Below are positions 30,033 to 39,973 of a stretch of DNA of 64,000 nt, piece by piece; the stretch's first letter is position 1; each line of letters begins with the position of its first letter. The DNA is taken from contig NZ_BQYJ01000002.1 in assembly GCF_023168165.1 (NCBI RefSeq), positions 434,001-498,000 of the forward strand. Reading direction: 5' to 3'. The notes beneath the pieces were generated by a model. That model ran no database searches, had not been told where the DNA came from, and saw nothing but the letters and a program-made list of their open reading frames with translations. Made by a program: the position numbers and the translations under genes. This stretch comes from Niallia sp. NCCP-28. GTDB taxonomy: Bacteria; Bacillota; Bacilli; Bacillales; Cytobacillaceae.

Positions 30033-32051
30033 CTATTTTTTATAGGTCATGCTAGATTGTCTTAAGAAGCATGCAAGCTGAATTTTTAACATGTCTTCCG
30101 AACTTGAAAATGAAATCTTTAGCTTATCCTCAATTTTTTTAATTCTTTGATAGAGTGTATTAACATGTATATGCAATTGTTTAGCAGTTAAGGAGATGGA
30201 ACGGTTGTTTTGTACATAGGCCAATAATGTTTCTTCTAAAGATTGATTTTTATCGAAATCTACCTGCAATGGCAGAAACACTTCGTTAATAAATCTATGT
30301 AATTCCTCGCTTGGCTGGTTTAAAAATAGACGGTTAATGCCAATTTTCTGGTAATGCATGATCCCAATTAAATTTCTCGATTTTTGGAAATCTAAAGTTT
30401 TTTCAGCTTCCGAATAGCTAGCAGCTATATCTTCAAGATTTTCATAGCATGTACCCACAGCTATACGCAGAGAAGATCCGTTAGCATTCTTCCAGTTAGA
30501 ATGAAGGTGATGCAGCCGGTTTTCGAAATCAATTACACTTATTTCTTGAGGGAATTGACATAAAAGTGTTACTTTATCCTGAGCACCAAACACAACTGGA
30601 AGATGACTTTGATAAGCTTTTTTTAGATCGGAAACTAAACGGTGAATTTGTATATTCATAAAATCTATTTCATGAGTATATGTCAGTTGAATAATAATTG
30701 CTGCATAAAAGAAATTCTGCTGAATGCCTAGTTCTAATCCCTTTTCGCAAAGCTGTCCATACTCTTTTAATTGCAGAAACTGATGGAAACGGTCCGATGT
30801 TTTTTTGTAAAAAGAATCTGTAAGAGATTGTTGTCTGATTATTTCTAAAGCAATAATGGAACTTGATTGTTCAAAAACCATTTTATCCAGTGAGGTTAAT
30901 TCATCTTCATTTACAACGGCAATTAGCATGCCGATAATGGTATTAATTGCAAGAATGGGATGGAAATAAAATGTACGCTCTTGATCAGTGGTGATAAAGG
31001 TTTTGAATTCTGCTTTTTTTATCGTTGTCAGCTGTTCTGGGTGAAAAACTGGAGCGTTTTTATGCCAGCTGTTTGGTTTGGAATATACTTGATTATCAGT
31101 AAAATCAATGATGGCTATAGGTATATTTACCATTCTTCTTAATTCATTTGTTATAATTTTTAGCCCTTTGCTTTGTAAGGAAAGATTCATAAAAGAGTGG
31201 TGAATTTCATCTCGCTGAATAAGAATATTATTCTGTTCTTTTAAATGTTGATAAAGTCTTGAATTAGTTAAAGCGATGGATACTTGGTCAGAAAAGCTTT
31301 CCAATAGTTTTTGGTCTTTTGCAGTTAATAGCGGATAAGGACCATTTTGATAGATGATCAATACACAAAGGACAGTTTCCTCGACAGCAATTGGAACAGA
31401 AATAATCGATTGCAATTCTTCAAAATGATAAGAACTTTGTAAATATGTTTGGTTTTCAATGGTAATGGATAAAGATTCATTCCATATATCATTAAAGGAT
31501 GTCAAGATAATGGAGTTATTTTCTCTGAAAGTTTTTCCAATGATTCCTTCGCTTATTTTCATCCGCATTTTTTGTATTTCTGCTGATGGTCCACCTGCCC
31601 ATGCTTTTGGGATAAGAATATCTTCTTTTTGATTATACATCCAAAGTACTCCCATATCAGCAACGGGTATTACTGACAGGGAATTTTTAAGAATTTTTAC
31701 TAATAGGTCATCCAAATTATTTAAAGAAGATATATCACGTATGCTTTCCATCATTTTATTTCGAATATATTTTTCTCTCTCCAACATATGTTCAAGATAA
31801 TAGGTATAAATGAGCTGCTCCAAATGTTTTAGTTCCTTCTTTGGCAAAACTTTCCCTTCCGTAAAAATAACAATGGCAAATCCCTTGTCCAGTTCAAAAT
31901 ATAGATTGGATTTATGATGTTGAAAGATCATGGAATGATGATTTGGATATATCGGCAAAAATTCTCTATCATTTAATATTTCCCATATTTGAAAGGAAGA
32001 AATTTTGCATTCCTCTATTAAAAATTGCGTTAAAATTTTTAAGCTCTTCAT
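30033..32051 (-). CDS. PucR/CdaR-type transcriptional regulator with GAF domain
   Basis: 672 residues. A GAF-like sensor domain spans about 115-265 (ISEGIIGKTFRENNSIILTS; QSIISVPIAVEETVLCVLII), a degenerate GGDEF/CdaR-like region about 430-560, and a PucR C-terminal helix-turn-helix about 605-665 (HVNTLYQRIKKIE). This architecture activates catabolic operons in response to their substrate. It is divergent from the MFS-amidohydrolase-serine dehydratase operon, its likely target. The effector is unknown. Confidence 0.88.
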   Translation of the reverse strand: MKSLKILTQFLIEECKISSFQIWEILNDREFLPIYPNHHSMIFQHHKSNLYFELDKGFAIVIFTEGKVLPKKELKHLEQLIYTYYLEHMLEREKYIRNKMMESIRDISSLNNLDDLLVKILKNSLSVIPVADMGVLWMYNQKEDILIPKAWAGGPSAEIQKMRMKISEGIIGKTFRENNSIILTSFNDIWNESLSITIENQTYLQSSYHFEELQSIISVPIAVEETVLCVLIIYQNGPYPLLTAKDQKLLESFSDQVSIALTNSRLYQHLKEQNNILIQRDEIHHSFMNLSLQSKGLKIITNELRRMVNIPIAIIDFTDNQVYSKPNSWHKNAPVFHPEQLTTIKKAEFKTFITTDQERTFYFHPILAINTIIGMLIAVVNEDELTSLDKMVFEQSSSIIALEIIRQQSLTDSFYKKTSDRFHQFLQLKEYGQLCEKGLELGIQQNFFYAAIIIQLTYTHEIDFMNIQIHRLVSDLKKAYQSHLPVVFGAQDKVTLLCQFPQEISVIDFENRLHHLHSNWKNANGSSLRIAVGTCYENLEDIAASYSEAEKTLDFQKSRNLIGIMHYQKIGINRLFLNQPSEELHRFINEVFLPLQVDFDKNQSLEETLLAYVQNNRSISLTAKQLHIHVNTLYQRIKKIEDKLKISFSSSEDMLKIQLACFLRQSSMTYKK

Positions 32052-32183
32052 AAACTTTCCTTTCGTATGTATATTTCTACATTAAATTATCCTTTATTAT
32101 ATATAAAATTATATTGTTTGAATAGTCTGATTTTTAATATATTTATATTAGTAAAATATTAAAAAGTTAGAGGGGGCATAAAT

Positions 32184-33443
32184 GTGAATGCCAAAAAAAA
32201 TGCCAAGTATATCATTATTGCTATGCTTTTTTTAGGATGGTGTCTCGGGAACTTTGATCGTTTTATCATTAATTATGCAATTCTTGGTATTTCAGAGGAT
32301 TTACAGCTGTCAGCATCGACAACGGGAATTGTATTAAGCAGCTTTTTTGCTGGTTATGCATTAATGCAAATTCCAGGAGGATGGCTCGCTGATAAGTTTG
32401 GCTATCGAAAAGTTTTAATTGCAGCGATATTACTTCTATCAATTTTTACGGCACTAACAGGTTCTGCTTGGTCATTACTTTCTCTTGTATTTATTCGTTT
32501 CCTTTTTGGATTGGGGGAAGGAAGCTATTTTCCTGCTGCTTCAAAAGGAATTGCCAATTGGTTCCCGCAGAATGAGAGAAGTAAAGCGATGTCTATTATG
32601 CTTACATCAGGAACTATTATGGGCGTGGTTACGCCCATTGCTGGAACAATCTTGATGCAAAGCATCGGATGGAGAATGATTTTTTATGTTGTTGGAGGAA
32701 TTGGGCTTTTAATAACAGGATTATTTTATTTCTTTCTTCAAGAAAAAGATAATTCGAAAAATATTCAGGTGAAGGAACCACTTCAGAAAAAAAATCAAAA
32801 AACATCGCCTTTAAGAGATGTTTTAAAAACACCAATGATTTGGAATTTATTTATCGCCTACTTTAGCATTTATGCAGTCAACTGGGGTTTATCTTCTTGG
32901 ATGCCAACATATTTAGCACAGGTAAAAGGATTAGATTTAACAAGTGTTGGCATGATTTCGGCGATTCCAGCATTTGCGGGCATCTTTGCAATGCTTGCAA
33001 GTGGATATATTTTAGATCGTCTACCCGAAGGAAAGGACAAGCTGGTTGCTGCTATTTTTGGATTGCTGACTGCTGTGTTTCTATATTTAATGGGATCAGC
33101 TCCTACAATCACTATGTTTGTCACTTATCAAAGCTTAGTTACAATTTTGCTTTCTTTTAATATTATTCTAATTACTTCTGTTCCTTTGAAAATACTTCCA
33201 GAGTCTGTAGTTGGAACAGCAAATGGTTTTATTAACACTGGAGCACAGTTTGCAGGTGTACTGACTCCTATGCTTATAGGATTTTTAGTCGATTTCTTTG
33301 GAGGTTCTTATAGTGCTGCCTTTATTATGCTAGTTTGTTTTGCTTTATTATGTTCGGCGGCGCTATTTCTAATAAGACCAAAAAAACAGTTAATGTCATT
33401 GGAATCCAATTCATTGACTAGCTTAATAGAGGGGGAAAAATGA
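32184..33443 (+). CDS. MFS transporter, anion:cation symporter-like
   Basis: 419 residues with twelve hydrophobic segments and MFS loop motif GGWLADKFGYRKVL near residue 70. NFDRFIINYAI and GLGEGSYFPAASKGIANWFP resemble the ACS family that carries hexuronates, galactonate and other organic anions. GTG start after AGAGGGGG; an ATG two bases earlier is out of frame. The stop overlaps the amidohydrolase start by 4 bp, so the transported compound is probably that enzyme's substrate, likely an acylated amino acid or small peptide-like anion. Confidence 0.88.
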   Translation: MNAKKNAKYIIIAMLFLGWCLGNFDRFIINYAILGISEDLQLSASTTGIVLSSFFAGYALMQIPGGWLADKFGYRKVLIAAILLLSIFTALTGSAWSLLSLVFIRFLFGLGEGSYFPAASKGIANWFPQNERSKAMSIMLTSGTIMGVVTPIAGTILMQSIGWRMIFYVVGGIGLLITGLFYFFLQEKDNSKNIQVKEPLQKKNQKTSPLRDVLKTPMIWNLFIAYFSIYAVNWGLSSWMPTYLAQVKGLDLTSVGMISAIPAFAGIFAMLASGYILDRLPEGKDKLVAAIFGLLTAVFLYLMGSAPTITMFVTYQSLVTILLSFNIILITSVPLKILPESVVGTANGFINTGAQFAGVLTPMLIGFLVDFFGGSYSAAFIMLVCFALLCSAALFLIRPKKQLMSLESNSLTSLIEGEK

Positions 33444-34885
33444 AAATGAATATTACAGCAGAAATATCTAGATTAATAGAAAACAAAAGCAATCTTTACA
33501 AGCAGTTAAGTGATCAAGTTTGGGAGTATGCAGAGACGCGATTTGAGGAATTTCAATCAGCAGAATTGTTATGTGATTCGCTAGAACAAGAGGGGTTTTC
33601 AGTAGAGCGGGGAGTTGTAGGGCTTGAAACAGGATTTATAGGAAGCTATGGAAGCGGTGGGCCAGTTGTTGCCATTTTAGGAGAATTTGATGCATTAGCC
33701 GGCTTAAGCCAGAAAGCGGGATTTAAAGAATATAACCCAGTTGATTTAAATGGCAATGGTCACGGATGCGGCCACAACTTATTAGGAGTAGGGGCACTTG
33801 CTGCAGCGATTGCTATTAAAGATTATTTGAAAGAAAATCAACTCCAAGGAACAGTGAAATACTTCGGATGTCCTGCTGAAGAAAGCGGCTATGGCAAGTC
33901 ATTTATGGCTAGAGACGGGCTTTTTAAAGATATTGATTTTGCTTTATCCTGGCATCCTAGTACAGCAAATGCTGTAATGAATGCTTACTCCAATGCAGTC
34001 ATTCATGCTACTTTTCAGTTTAAAGGCCGCAGTGCACATGCAGCCGCTTCTCCTCATTTAGGGAGAAGTGCATTAGATTCTGTAGAGCTGATGAATGTTG
34101 GCGTCAATTATATGCGTGAACATATGGAAGATGAAGCACGCATTCATTATGCCGTTACAAATTCAGGAGGGTTTGCTCCGAATGTAGTGCAGGCGGAAGC
34201 TGAAGTGACTTATTTAATAAGAGCGCCAAAACCTCACCAAGTAAAAAATCTGTATGAGCGAGTTGTAGATTGTGCAAAAGGTGCTGCATTAATGTCACAA
34301 ACAAGCATGGAGGTTCAAATCGAAGGCTCTTGTCATAACTTAATTTCTAATAGCACATTGGAAAAAATCATGCATCAGCATTTGGATGATTTGGGTTTTC
34401 CGGAAGTAACAATAGAAGAAGTGGAGTTTGCTAAAGAAATGTATAATTCACTGACAGATATCGAAAAGAAAAGTGCTGAATTATCGGTTGGAAAAGAAAT
34501 AGGGCAGCGCTTAAAGGAAAAACCGATTGTGGACTTTATTTTGCCTTATTCAGAAAAACCTGTTTTTATGGGCGGTTCTACGGATGTAGCTGATGTAAGC
34601 TGGAATGTGCCAACAGCGCAATGCACTACCGCAACTTGGGCGTTTGGCACACCTTTTCATACATGGCAAGTTGTTGCACAAGGCAAAGAATCATATGCCC
34701 ATAAAGCAATGCTGTTGGCAGGAAAAGCGTTGGCGAGTACTGCAATCACAGCAATAGGGAATCCTTCTATAATTGAAAAGGCGAAAGCAGAATTGCAGGA
34801 AAGATTGGATGGAGAGACATATGAAGCATTAATACCAAAAGAGCTTCAGCCACCGAAGAATAAGAGGCAGGAAGCAGTTTATTAA
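33440..34885 (+). CDS. M20-family amidohydrolase, AbgB-like
   Basis: 481 residues, the same length as E. coli AbgB (subunit B of p-aminobenzoyl-glutamate hydrolase), and similar throughout from memory. Metal-site stretches include LGEFDALAGLSQ, GHGCGHNLLG, CPAEESGYGKSF and WHPS. AbgB needs AbgA for activity, but no AbgA-like gene is present, so this enzyme may act alone on another amide. It is translationally coupled to the transporter and precedes serine dehydratase genes, hinting at release of serine from an N-acyl or dipeptide substrate. Confidence 0.87.
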   Translation: MKMNITAEISRLIENKSNLYKQLSDQVWEYAETRFEEFQSAELLCDSLEQEGFSVERGVVGLETGFIGSYGSGGPVVAILGEFDALAGLSQKAGFKEYNPVDLNGNGHGCGHNLLGVGALAAAIAIKDYLKENQLQGTVKYFGCPAEESGYGKSFMARDGLFKDIDFALSWHPSTANAVMNAYSNAVIHATFQFKGRSAHAAASPHLGRSALDSVELMNVGVNYMREHMEDEARIHYAVTNSGGFAPNVVQAEAEVTYLIRAPKPHQVKNLYERVVDCAKGAALMSQTSMEVQIEGSCHNLISNSTLEKIMHQHLDDLGFPEVTIEEVEFAKEMYNSLTDIEKKSAELSVGKEIGQRLKEKPIVDFILPYSEKPVFMGGSTDVADVSWNVPTAQCTTATWAFGTPFHTWQVVAQGKESYAHKAMLLAGKALASTAITAIGNPSIIEKAKAELQERLDGETYEALIPKELQPPKNKRQEAVY

Positions 34886-34927
34886 GAGATAAATAAAGAT
34901 AGAATGGGAAAGAAGTGATGGATTTCC

Positions 34928-35590
34928 ATGAAATACAGAACTGTTTTTGACATAATTGGACCAGTCATGATTGGTCCATCTAGTTCTCATACAGCAGGTG
35001 CAGCTAAAATAGGCCGTGTAGCGAGAATATTATTTGGCAGACAGCCGAAGTGGGCAAAGGTATCTTTTTATGGTTCTTTTGCACAGACCTATCAAGGACA
35101 TGGGACAGATGTCGCCATTATTGGAGGCATTCTTGATTTTGATACATTTGATGAACGTATTCCCTCCTCGTTATCGATAGCAGAAGAAATTGGAATGAAT
35201 ATTTCCTTTATAGAAGAAAAAGCAAATGTAGATCATCCTAATACAGCAAGGATTATTATAGGCGATGAAATGGACCAGCTTGAGCTTGTTGGGATTTCAA
35301 TAGGCGGGGGGAAGATAGAGATAATAGAGATAAATGGTTTCCAACTGAAGCTTTCTGGAAATCATCCTGCTCTATTGGTTCTCCATCAAGATAGGGCCGG
35401 AACAATTGCCGCAGTAGCAAATGTTTTGGCTGAATTAAGCATTAATATTGGACATATGGAAGTATCAAGAAAAGAAAAAGGACAAATGGCAATGATGACA
35501 ATAGAGGTTGACCATAATATGGATGATGATGTTTTAGAAAGCTTAATGAAATTGCCGAATATTATACAAGCAACAAAAATTATTCAATAA
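34928..35590 (+). CDS. sdaAB: L-serine dehydratase beta subunit
   Basis: 220 residues. The N-terminal domain starts FDIIGPVMIGPSSSHTAGAAKIGR, the hallmark of iron-sulfur L-serine dehydratases; the C-terminal ACT domain (about 145-218, LVLHQDRAGTIAAVANVLAE) probably senses L-serine. Together with the alpha subunit it deaminates L-serine to pyruvate and ammonia. Operon member downstream of the amidohydrolase. Confidence 0.95.
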   Translation: MKYRTVFDIIGPVMIGPSSSHTAGAAKIGRVARILFGRQPKWAKVSFYGSFAQTYQGHGTDVAIIGGILDFDTFDERIPSSLSIAEEIGMNISFIEEKANVDHPNTARIIIGDEMDQLELVGISIGGGKIEIIEINGFQLKLSGNHPALLVLHQDRAGTIAAVANVLAELSINIGHMEVSRKEKGQMAMMTIEVDHNMDDDVLESLMKLPNIIQATKIIQ

Positions 35591-35666
35591 GATTAGCAAT
35601 GCATTACTTAGAAAACAGCAAAAAGCAGCTCCAAAAGAGGAGATGCTTGGAGGAGCGAAAAGCAGC

Positions 35667-36542
35667 ATGTTTAGAAATGTAGCAGAACTCGTAAGTTTGG
35701 CGGAAAAAGAGAATGTGAGTATAGCAGAAATAATGATTCGTCAAGAAATAGAGGTTCATGAAACAACTCGCCAAATAATAATGGAACAGATGGATAAGAA
35801 CTTGTCGGTAATGGAAAGAGCAATTGAAAGAGGATTGGCAGGCGTTGCATCACATACTGGTTTAACCGGAGGCGATGCAGTTAAAATGCAAACCTATATT
35901 AATGGAGGAAACTATTTATCGGGAAAACCAGTATTGGACGCAATCAGCAAAGCGGTCGCAACTAATGAAGTAAATGCAGCGATGGGCATCATCTGTGCAA
36001 CACCTACAGCAGGATCGGCTGGAGTAGTGCCAGGAACGTTATTTGCGGTAAAGGATCAATTACATTTAACTAGACAGGAAATGGTGGAATTCCTTTTTAC
36101 AGCAGGTGCATTTGGATTTGTTGTGGCAAATAATGCTTCCATTTCAGGAGCAGCAGGGGGCTGCCAGGCTGAAGTGGGTTCAGCAGCAGGAATGGCTGCA
36201 GCTGCTTTAGTACAAGCAGCCGGCGGAACTCCCGCACAATCAGCAGAAGCCATGGCCATATCGTTGAAAAATATGCTTGGGCTAGTATGTGATCCAGTAG
36301 CTGGGCTTGTTGAAGTCCCTTGTGTAAAACGCAATGCAATGGGAGCTGCCAATGCGATGGTATCAGCTGATATGGCTCTTGCGGGAATAACAAGCCGAAT
36401 ACCATGTGATGAAGTAATCGAAGCAATGTATAAAATTGGCCAAACAATGCCTGTTTCTTTAAAAGAAACTGCTCAAGGAGGGCTTGCGGCAACTCCAACC
36501 GGACAAAGGCTTGCGGCCAAGTATTTTGGAAAAAGAGCATAA
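35667..36542 (+). CDS. sdaAA: L-serine dehydratase alpha subunit
   Basis: 291 residues from ATG 35667 (MFRNVAELV), the conserved family start, preceded by GGAGGAG; an ATG at 35643 in frame has its Shine-Dalgarno too close. The Fe-S cysteines are in the ICATPTAGSAG, GGCQAEVGSA and GLVCDPVAGLVEVPC stretches. It carries the [4Fe-4S] catalytic centre and pairs with SdaAB encoded 76 bp upstream. Confidence 0.95.
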   Translation: MFRNVAELVSLAEKENVSIAEIMIRQEIEVHETTRQIIMEQMDKNLSVMERAIERGLAGVASHTGLTGGDAVKMQTYINGGNYLSGKPVLDAISKAVATNEVNAAMGIICATPTAGSAGVVPGTLFAVKDQLHLTRQEMVEFLFTAGAFGFVVANNASISGAAGGCQAEVGSAAGMAAAALVQAAGGTPAQSAEAMAISLKNMLGLVCDPVAGLVEVPCVKRNAMGAANAMVSADMALAGITSRIPCDEVIEAMYKIGQTMPVSLKETAQGGLAATPTGQRLAAKYFGKRA

Positions 36543-36571
36543 AAGGATTTATAAAATAATAATGTGAGAGG

Positions 36572-36605
36572 AAGCGGCCTTATTAATTATGAGGGCCGCT
36601 TTTTT
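36572..36605 (+). terminator. Terminator of the transporter-amidohydrolase-serine dehydratase operon
   Basis: AAGCGGCC and GGCCGCTT form a GC-rich stem followed by a T run. Confidence 0.92.
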
Positions 36606-36892
36606 GACGAGTATGAATCTTTTATTCCAGTTATTAAATAGTTATTTTGCAATTGCAATGCATTTGAAAATTATTATATTAATAGCAAAAAAATTATAGA
36701 GCGAGGCAGGCAGCAAAAAAGCTTTTCTTGTTATCAAAAGTTTATTAGGAAATTTTATAATTTTCTAAAAGTATATATTGGGTGCTGCTGAGTAAAAATA
36801 ATAGGGGAAGTGTGCATATTAATATATTTTATTAGAGTTAAATTTTTGGTGCAGATGGCAGGGGATCGTCTGGCTGATGGGAGCTGATTCGT
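36606..36892. other. AT-rich intergenic region
   Basis: Nothing recognisable except the likely promoter for the downstream hydrolase; no convincing -35/-10 pair stands out. Confidence 0.3.
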
Positions 36893-37924
36893 GTGAAGTT
36901 TTTTTCAAGAAAAACAGATTTCACTATTTCAAAAAACGGCATGAATATCATCGAAACAATCGAGATTGGCGGCATCAAGCAATCAATATTGATTCAAACA
37001 GAAGATCCCCAAAATCCTTTGCTGTTCGTTCTTCATGGTGGACCGAGCATGCCTATTCCTGGAATATCCAATCGAGGTGCCGATTACGCTTTAATTACTT
37101 GCACGAAGCGGCTAGTTAAACATTTTACCCTTGTCTATTGGGATCAGCGAGGCACAGGAAAGTCCTATTCAAAGAATATCCCAAAAGAAACGATGCATCT
37201 TAAACAATTTATCAGTGATGCCAAGGAAATAATCGGTTATTTATTACAACGTTTTAATCAGCCTAAACTGCATATCCTGGCCTATTCATGGGGCACGATT
37301 ATCGGTCTTCCCCTTATTTCCAAATATCCCGATTTATTCTATTCCTATACGGCCTTATCCCAAGTCACAAATTGGGGAGAAAATGACAAACTAAACTATC
37401 AATGGCTGATGAAAAAGGCGAAAGAAAGCAATAATCAAAAAGCAATCAATGAATTGACAAGGCTTGGGGCACCGCCTTATCAAAAAAGCTTTAAGAAATG
37501 GAACATTCTTCAAAAATGGCTATTTAAATATAAATCCATGATTTACGATGCAAAAGATAAAGGGACACCCACCTATTTCAAAATGTTTCAAATGATGCTC
37601 ACATCTCCCGATTACACCTTAAAAGACATTTATCATTCATTGGTTACAGGAATGAAACTAGCCTATTCAGAACAAATGCTTTATGATTTAAATCATTTTA
37701 ATTTCTCTATAGAAATTCCTAAAGTGGAAATTCCTGTTCTATTTATCCATGGGAGAAAAGATAAGCATATTATGCCAAAGTTAATCCAAGACTATTTCGA
37801 ACAGCTGGATGCCCCGAAGAAAAAACTATATTGGGCAAAAAAGTCTTCTCATATGTTTCACTTGGATGATGCAAGGGAGATTGAGGGATTGCTGATTAAA
37901 TATTTGAAGAAGCTGAGTGAGTGA
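36893..37924 (+). CDS. Alpha/beta hydrolase, proline iminopeptidase-like
   Basis: 343 residues. Oxyanion-hole motif HGGPS near residue 46, DQRGTGKS near 84, nucleophile Ser in LAYSWGT near 128, Asp in IHGRKDKHI and His in SSHMFHLD complete a catalytic triad. The HGGP/DQRG pair is typical of the S33 peptidase group, but these enzymes also include esterases. GTG start after GGGAG. No signal peptide, so cytoplasmic. Substrate unknown. Confidence 0.85.
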   Translation: MKFFSRKTDFTISKNGMNIIETIEIGGIKQSILIQTEDPQNPLLFVLHGGPSMPIPGISNRGADYALITCTKRLVKHFTLVYWDQRGTGKSYSKNIPKETMHLKQFISDAKEIIGYLLQRFNQPKLHILAYSWGTIIGLPLISKYPDLFYSYTALSQVTNWGENDKLNYQWLMKKAKESNNQKAINELTRLGAPPYQKSFKKWNILQKWLFKYKSMIYDAKDKGTPTYFKMFQMMLTSPDYTLKDIYHSLVTGMKLAYSEQMLYDLNHFNFSIEIPKVEIPVLFIHGRKDKHIMPKLIQDYFEQLDAPKKKLYWAKKSSHMFHLDDAREIEGLLIKYLKKLSE

Positions 37925-37958
37925 AATTCTCTTGAAAAAGGAGTTTTGCTCATTTTTT
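37915..37958 (+). terminator. Probable terminator of the alpha/beta hydrolase gene
   Basis: GAGTGAAATTCTC and GGAGTTTTGCTC can pair with several mismatches around a short A-rich loop; seven Ts follow. Confidence 0.55.
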
Positions 37959-37959
37959 T

Positions 37960-38439
37960 ATGCTATTGATAAGTTGAACTATACACTAAGGGAAGGAAGC
38001 TTTTTTTCTCTTTTTTCATAAAAAACTATTTCGCTAAATAAATCCTTTATCCTTCTGATTACCAACTATACACTGGCCGTTTTTCAAAAAAATATTAAAC
38101 TTCCAATTGATGTCATTTGTAGTTGTTTATGCATCATCTTTACAAATAGCAGGAATCTAAGACTTCGAATAGTTGTAATGGTAAACTTGCTGTCCATGTT
38201 CTATGTACTTTCTTGTTACACAATATTTGCGTATTGTAAAACAACATCCATTTTTCACCATGAGAGGATTTTAATAGGGAATCGATTTATATGGATAACA
38301 CTTCCTGTAAATCTATCAAGCTATGCACAGCATAGGGTAAGCATATTAGTCTTTTAGTTGCCACTTTTTGGGGGGATGATTAGAAATATTACATCTGCTA
38401 GCCTGATAGTAGAGAAACGACTACTAGGAGGCAAAGAAT
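37960..38439. other. Long upstream region of the LysM hydrolase gene
   Basis: No gene. Just before the ribosome site, TAGTAG (38407-38412) and CTACTA (38421-38426) form a small hairpin abutting AGGAGGC, which could modulate translation. I looked for a c-di-AMP (ydaO-type) riboswitch, common before such hydrolases, and found no match. Confidence 0.4.
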
Positions 38440-39033
38440 ATGCAAAAACTAAAGAAACTAATAGTAGCCGCTGGGGTAATGTTATCTATTTCAGCATTTA
38501 CATTAACAAATCAAGCCGATGCTGCAACAAATCGCACTATACAATCGGGTGATACGTATTGGAAAGTAGCAAAAGGATTTGGTATTCCTGTAAATGACTT
38601 AATGCAAGCAAACAATAGCAAACCTCTAATGACAGGTCAAAATATGATTCTGCCAAATGCTACAATCTCTGCAGCAGATAAAGATTTAATGGCACGTTTA
38701 GTGCGTGCAGAGGCTGTTGGCGAGCCTTATGCTGGCAAGGTTGCAGTTGCGGTTGTCGTATTAAACCGTGTAAAGAGCAAGCAATTTCCCAATACAGTCC
38801 GCGGAGTAATCTATGAAAAATCGAATGGATACTATGCTTTCACTCCAGTAAAAAATGGAGAAATCAATAAGCAAGCTGATGCACAATCTAAAAAGGCTGT
38901 AAACGAAGCAATCGCTTTAGGCGGAAAAGGCAATGGTTCATTATTCTTCTATAATCCTAAAACAGCTACAAGTGACTGGGTATCAACGCGTCAAGCTACC
39001 GTTACTATCGGAAATCATCGTTTTGCGAGATAA
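38440..39033 (+). CDS. LysM-containing cell-wall hydrolase, SleB/CwlJ family (YkvT-like)
   Basis: 197 residues: signal peptide 1-28 (cleavage after NQADA), one LysM peptidoglycan-binding module (about 30-75, IQSGDTYWKVAKGFGIPVND) and a Hydrolase_2 domain (about 80-197) beginning LMARLVRAEAVGEPYAGKVA, where the Glu of RAEA is the likely catalytic residue. The fold cleaves spore cortex or vegetative peptidoglycan; with LysM and export signal this one is like B. subtilis YkvT. RBS AGGAGG is strong. Confidence 0.92.
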   Translation: MQKLKKLIVAAGVMLSISAFTLTNQADAATNRTIQSGDTYWKVAKGFGIPVNDLMQANNSKPLMTGQNMILPNATISAADKDLMARLVRAEAVGEPYAGKVAVAVVVLNRVKSKQFPNTVRGVIYEKSNGYYAFTPVKNGEINKQADAQSKKAVNEAIALGGKGNGSLFFYNPKTATSDWVSTRQATVTIGNHRFAR

Positions 39034-39041
39034 GTAGAGGA

Positions 39042-39075
39042 AAAGCATCAATCATTATGGGTTGGTGCTTTTTGT
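39042..39075 (+). terminator. Terminator after the LysM hydrolase gene
   Basis: AAAGCATCAA and TTGGTGCTTTTT form a stem with T tail. Confidence 0.8.
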
Positions 39076-39118
39076 TTGGGGTTTTATGGTTTAAAGGAAT
39101 GATGTATAAAAAATAAAG

Positions 39119-39170
39119 GATGCAGCACTGCTCGATACTAGAATGAGTTGTGCTGCATTTTGTATTTTAT
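39119..39170. terminator. Second stem-loop downstream of the LysM hydrolase gene
   Basis: ATGCAGCAC and GTGCTGCAT pair around a central stretch; T-rich on the plus-strand side. Probably a back-up terminator. Confidence 0.5.
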
Positions 39171-39589
39171 AAGTTTTTTTATTAGAAACTAGCACATAAT
39201 TCACCTAGGTTAATCCTTATTATTGTTTGGAAGATTTAACTCATTGAATAACAAATAAGTATTTGAATTAAGATTAGCTAACTATTTTTTATTTGATTTT
39301 CTGAAATCAGCCTTTGGTATTTGAAAAAATCATTTTAGTATAATAATAAACACCGCAAGCAAGAAAATTATATACAGTTTTATTTATTCTTCTTTACTTA
39401 CTATATTTATAGATCTATTGTATTAGATAAATTAAAGTGAAATAAATATTTTTTTTCTTTATCTAGTGAAAACTAACTGTAATATTGCTTGAATTTTAAT
39501 AAATTAATCTAGTTATTTTTCTAAAAATAGTTAATAATGGATTTAATAGTAAGCATGCAAAATAATTACTTTGAAAATTAATTTTATGA
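39171..39589. other. AT-rich intergenic region
   Basis: No ORF, repeat or recognised motif was found. Confidence 0.3.
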
Positions 39590-39634
39590 AAAGAGTGGAA
39601 GCAATCGCATAGCTTAGGAATAATATTAAATAGA

Positions 39635-39823
39635 TTGTATAGCGATGCACCTGATGGTTACAAAGTAGCAAGTATTCATTTTTTTGGAGTTAAATATGCG
39701 TCTTTTATCCAGGAAAATCACCTTAGTGTAAGAGAAATTATTAAAGCATCTGGTTTAAACACATCCTATGCCACGGAGATTAGTAAAGGTATTAAATTAT
39801 CAAAGTATGTTGTCCCTAAATAA
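39635..39823 (+). CDS. Small HTH-like hypothetical protein, possibly truncated
   Basis: 62 residues from a TTG without a ribosome site; the same frame is open back to 39590 and reads LGIILNRLY just before the TTG, so the real gene probably began upstream and has lost its 5' end. The sequence around VREIIKASGLNTSYATEISKG has helix-turn-helix character. Function unknown; could be a remnant. Confidence 0.35.
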   Translation: MYSDAPDGYKVASIHFFGVKYASFIQENHLSVREIIKASGLNTSYATEISKGIKLSKYVVPK

Positions 39824-39973
39824 AAAATAGTTGTAGGTTATTTAATGCTTTAACTAGATTCGGGCGATGAGGGGCAACTCTATATGATGATTATTATATA
39901 GAAAATGCGCCTATTTTTAAGGGAAATGAGTGAAATTTAAAATGGATTTTAATCAGAGAATCCATAATTGTTT

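Noticed and set aside
35643-35666. Longer N-terminus for SdaAA from ATG 35643
   Set aside because: The Shine-Dalgarno directly abuts that ATG, and the family begins with MFRNV at 35667.
37960-38439. c-di-AMP (ydaO/yuaA) riboswitch upstream of the LysM hydrolase
   Set aside because: The conserved core sequences of that riboswitch are not found; only a small hairpin near the ribosome site is present.
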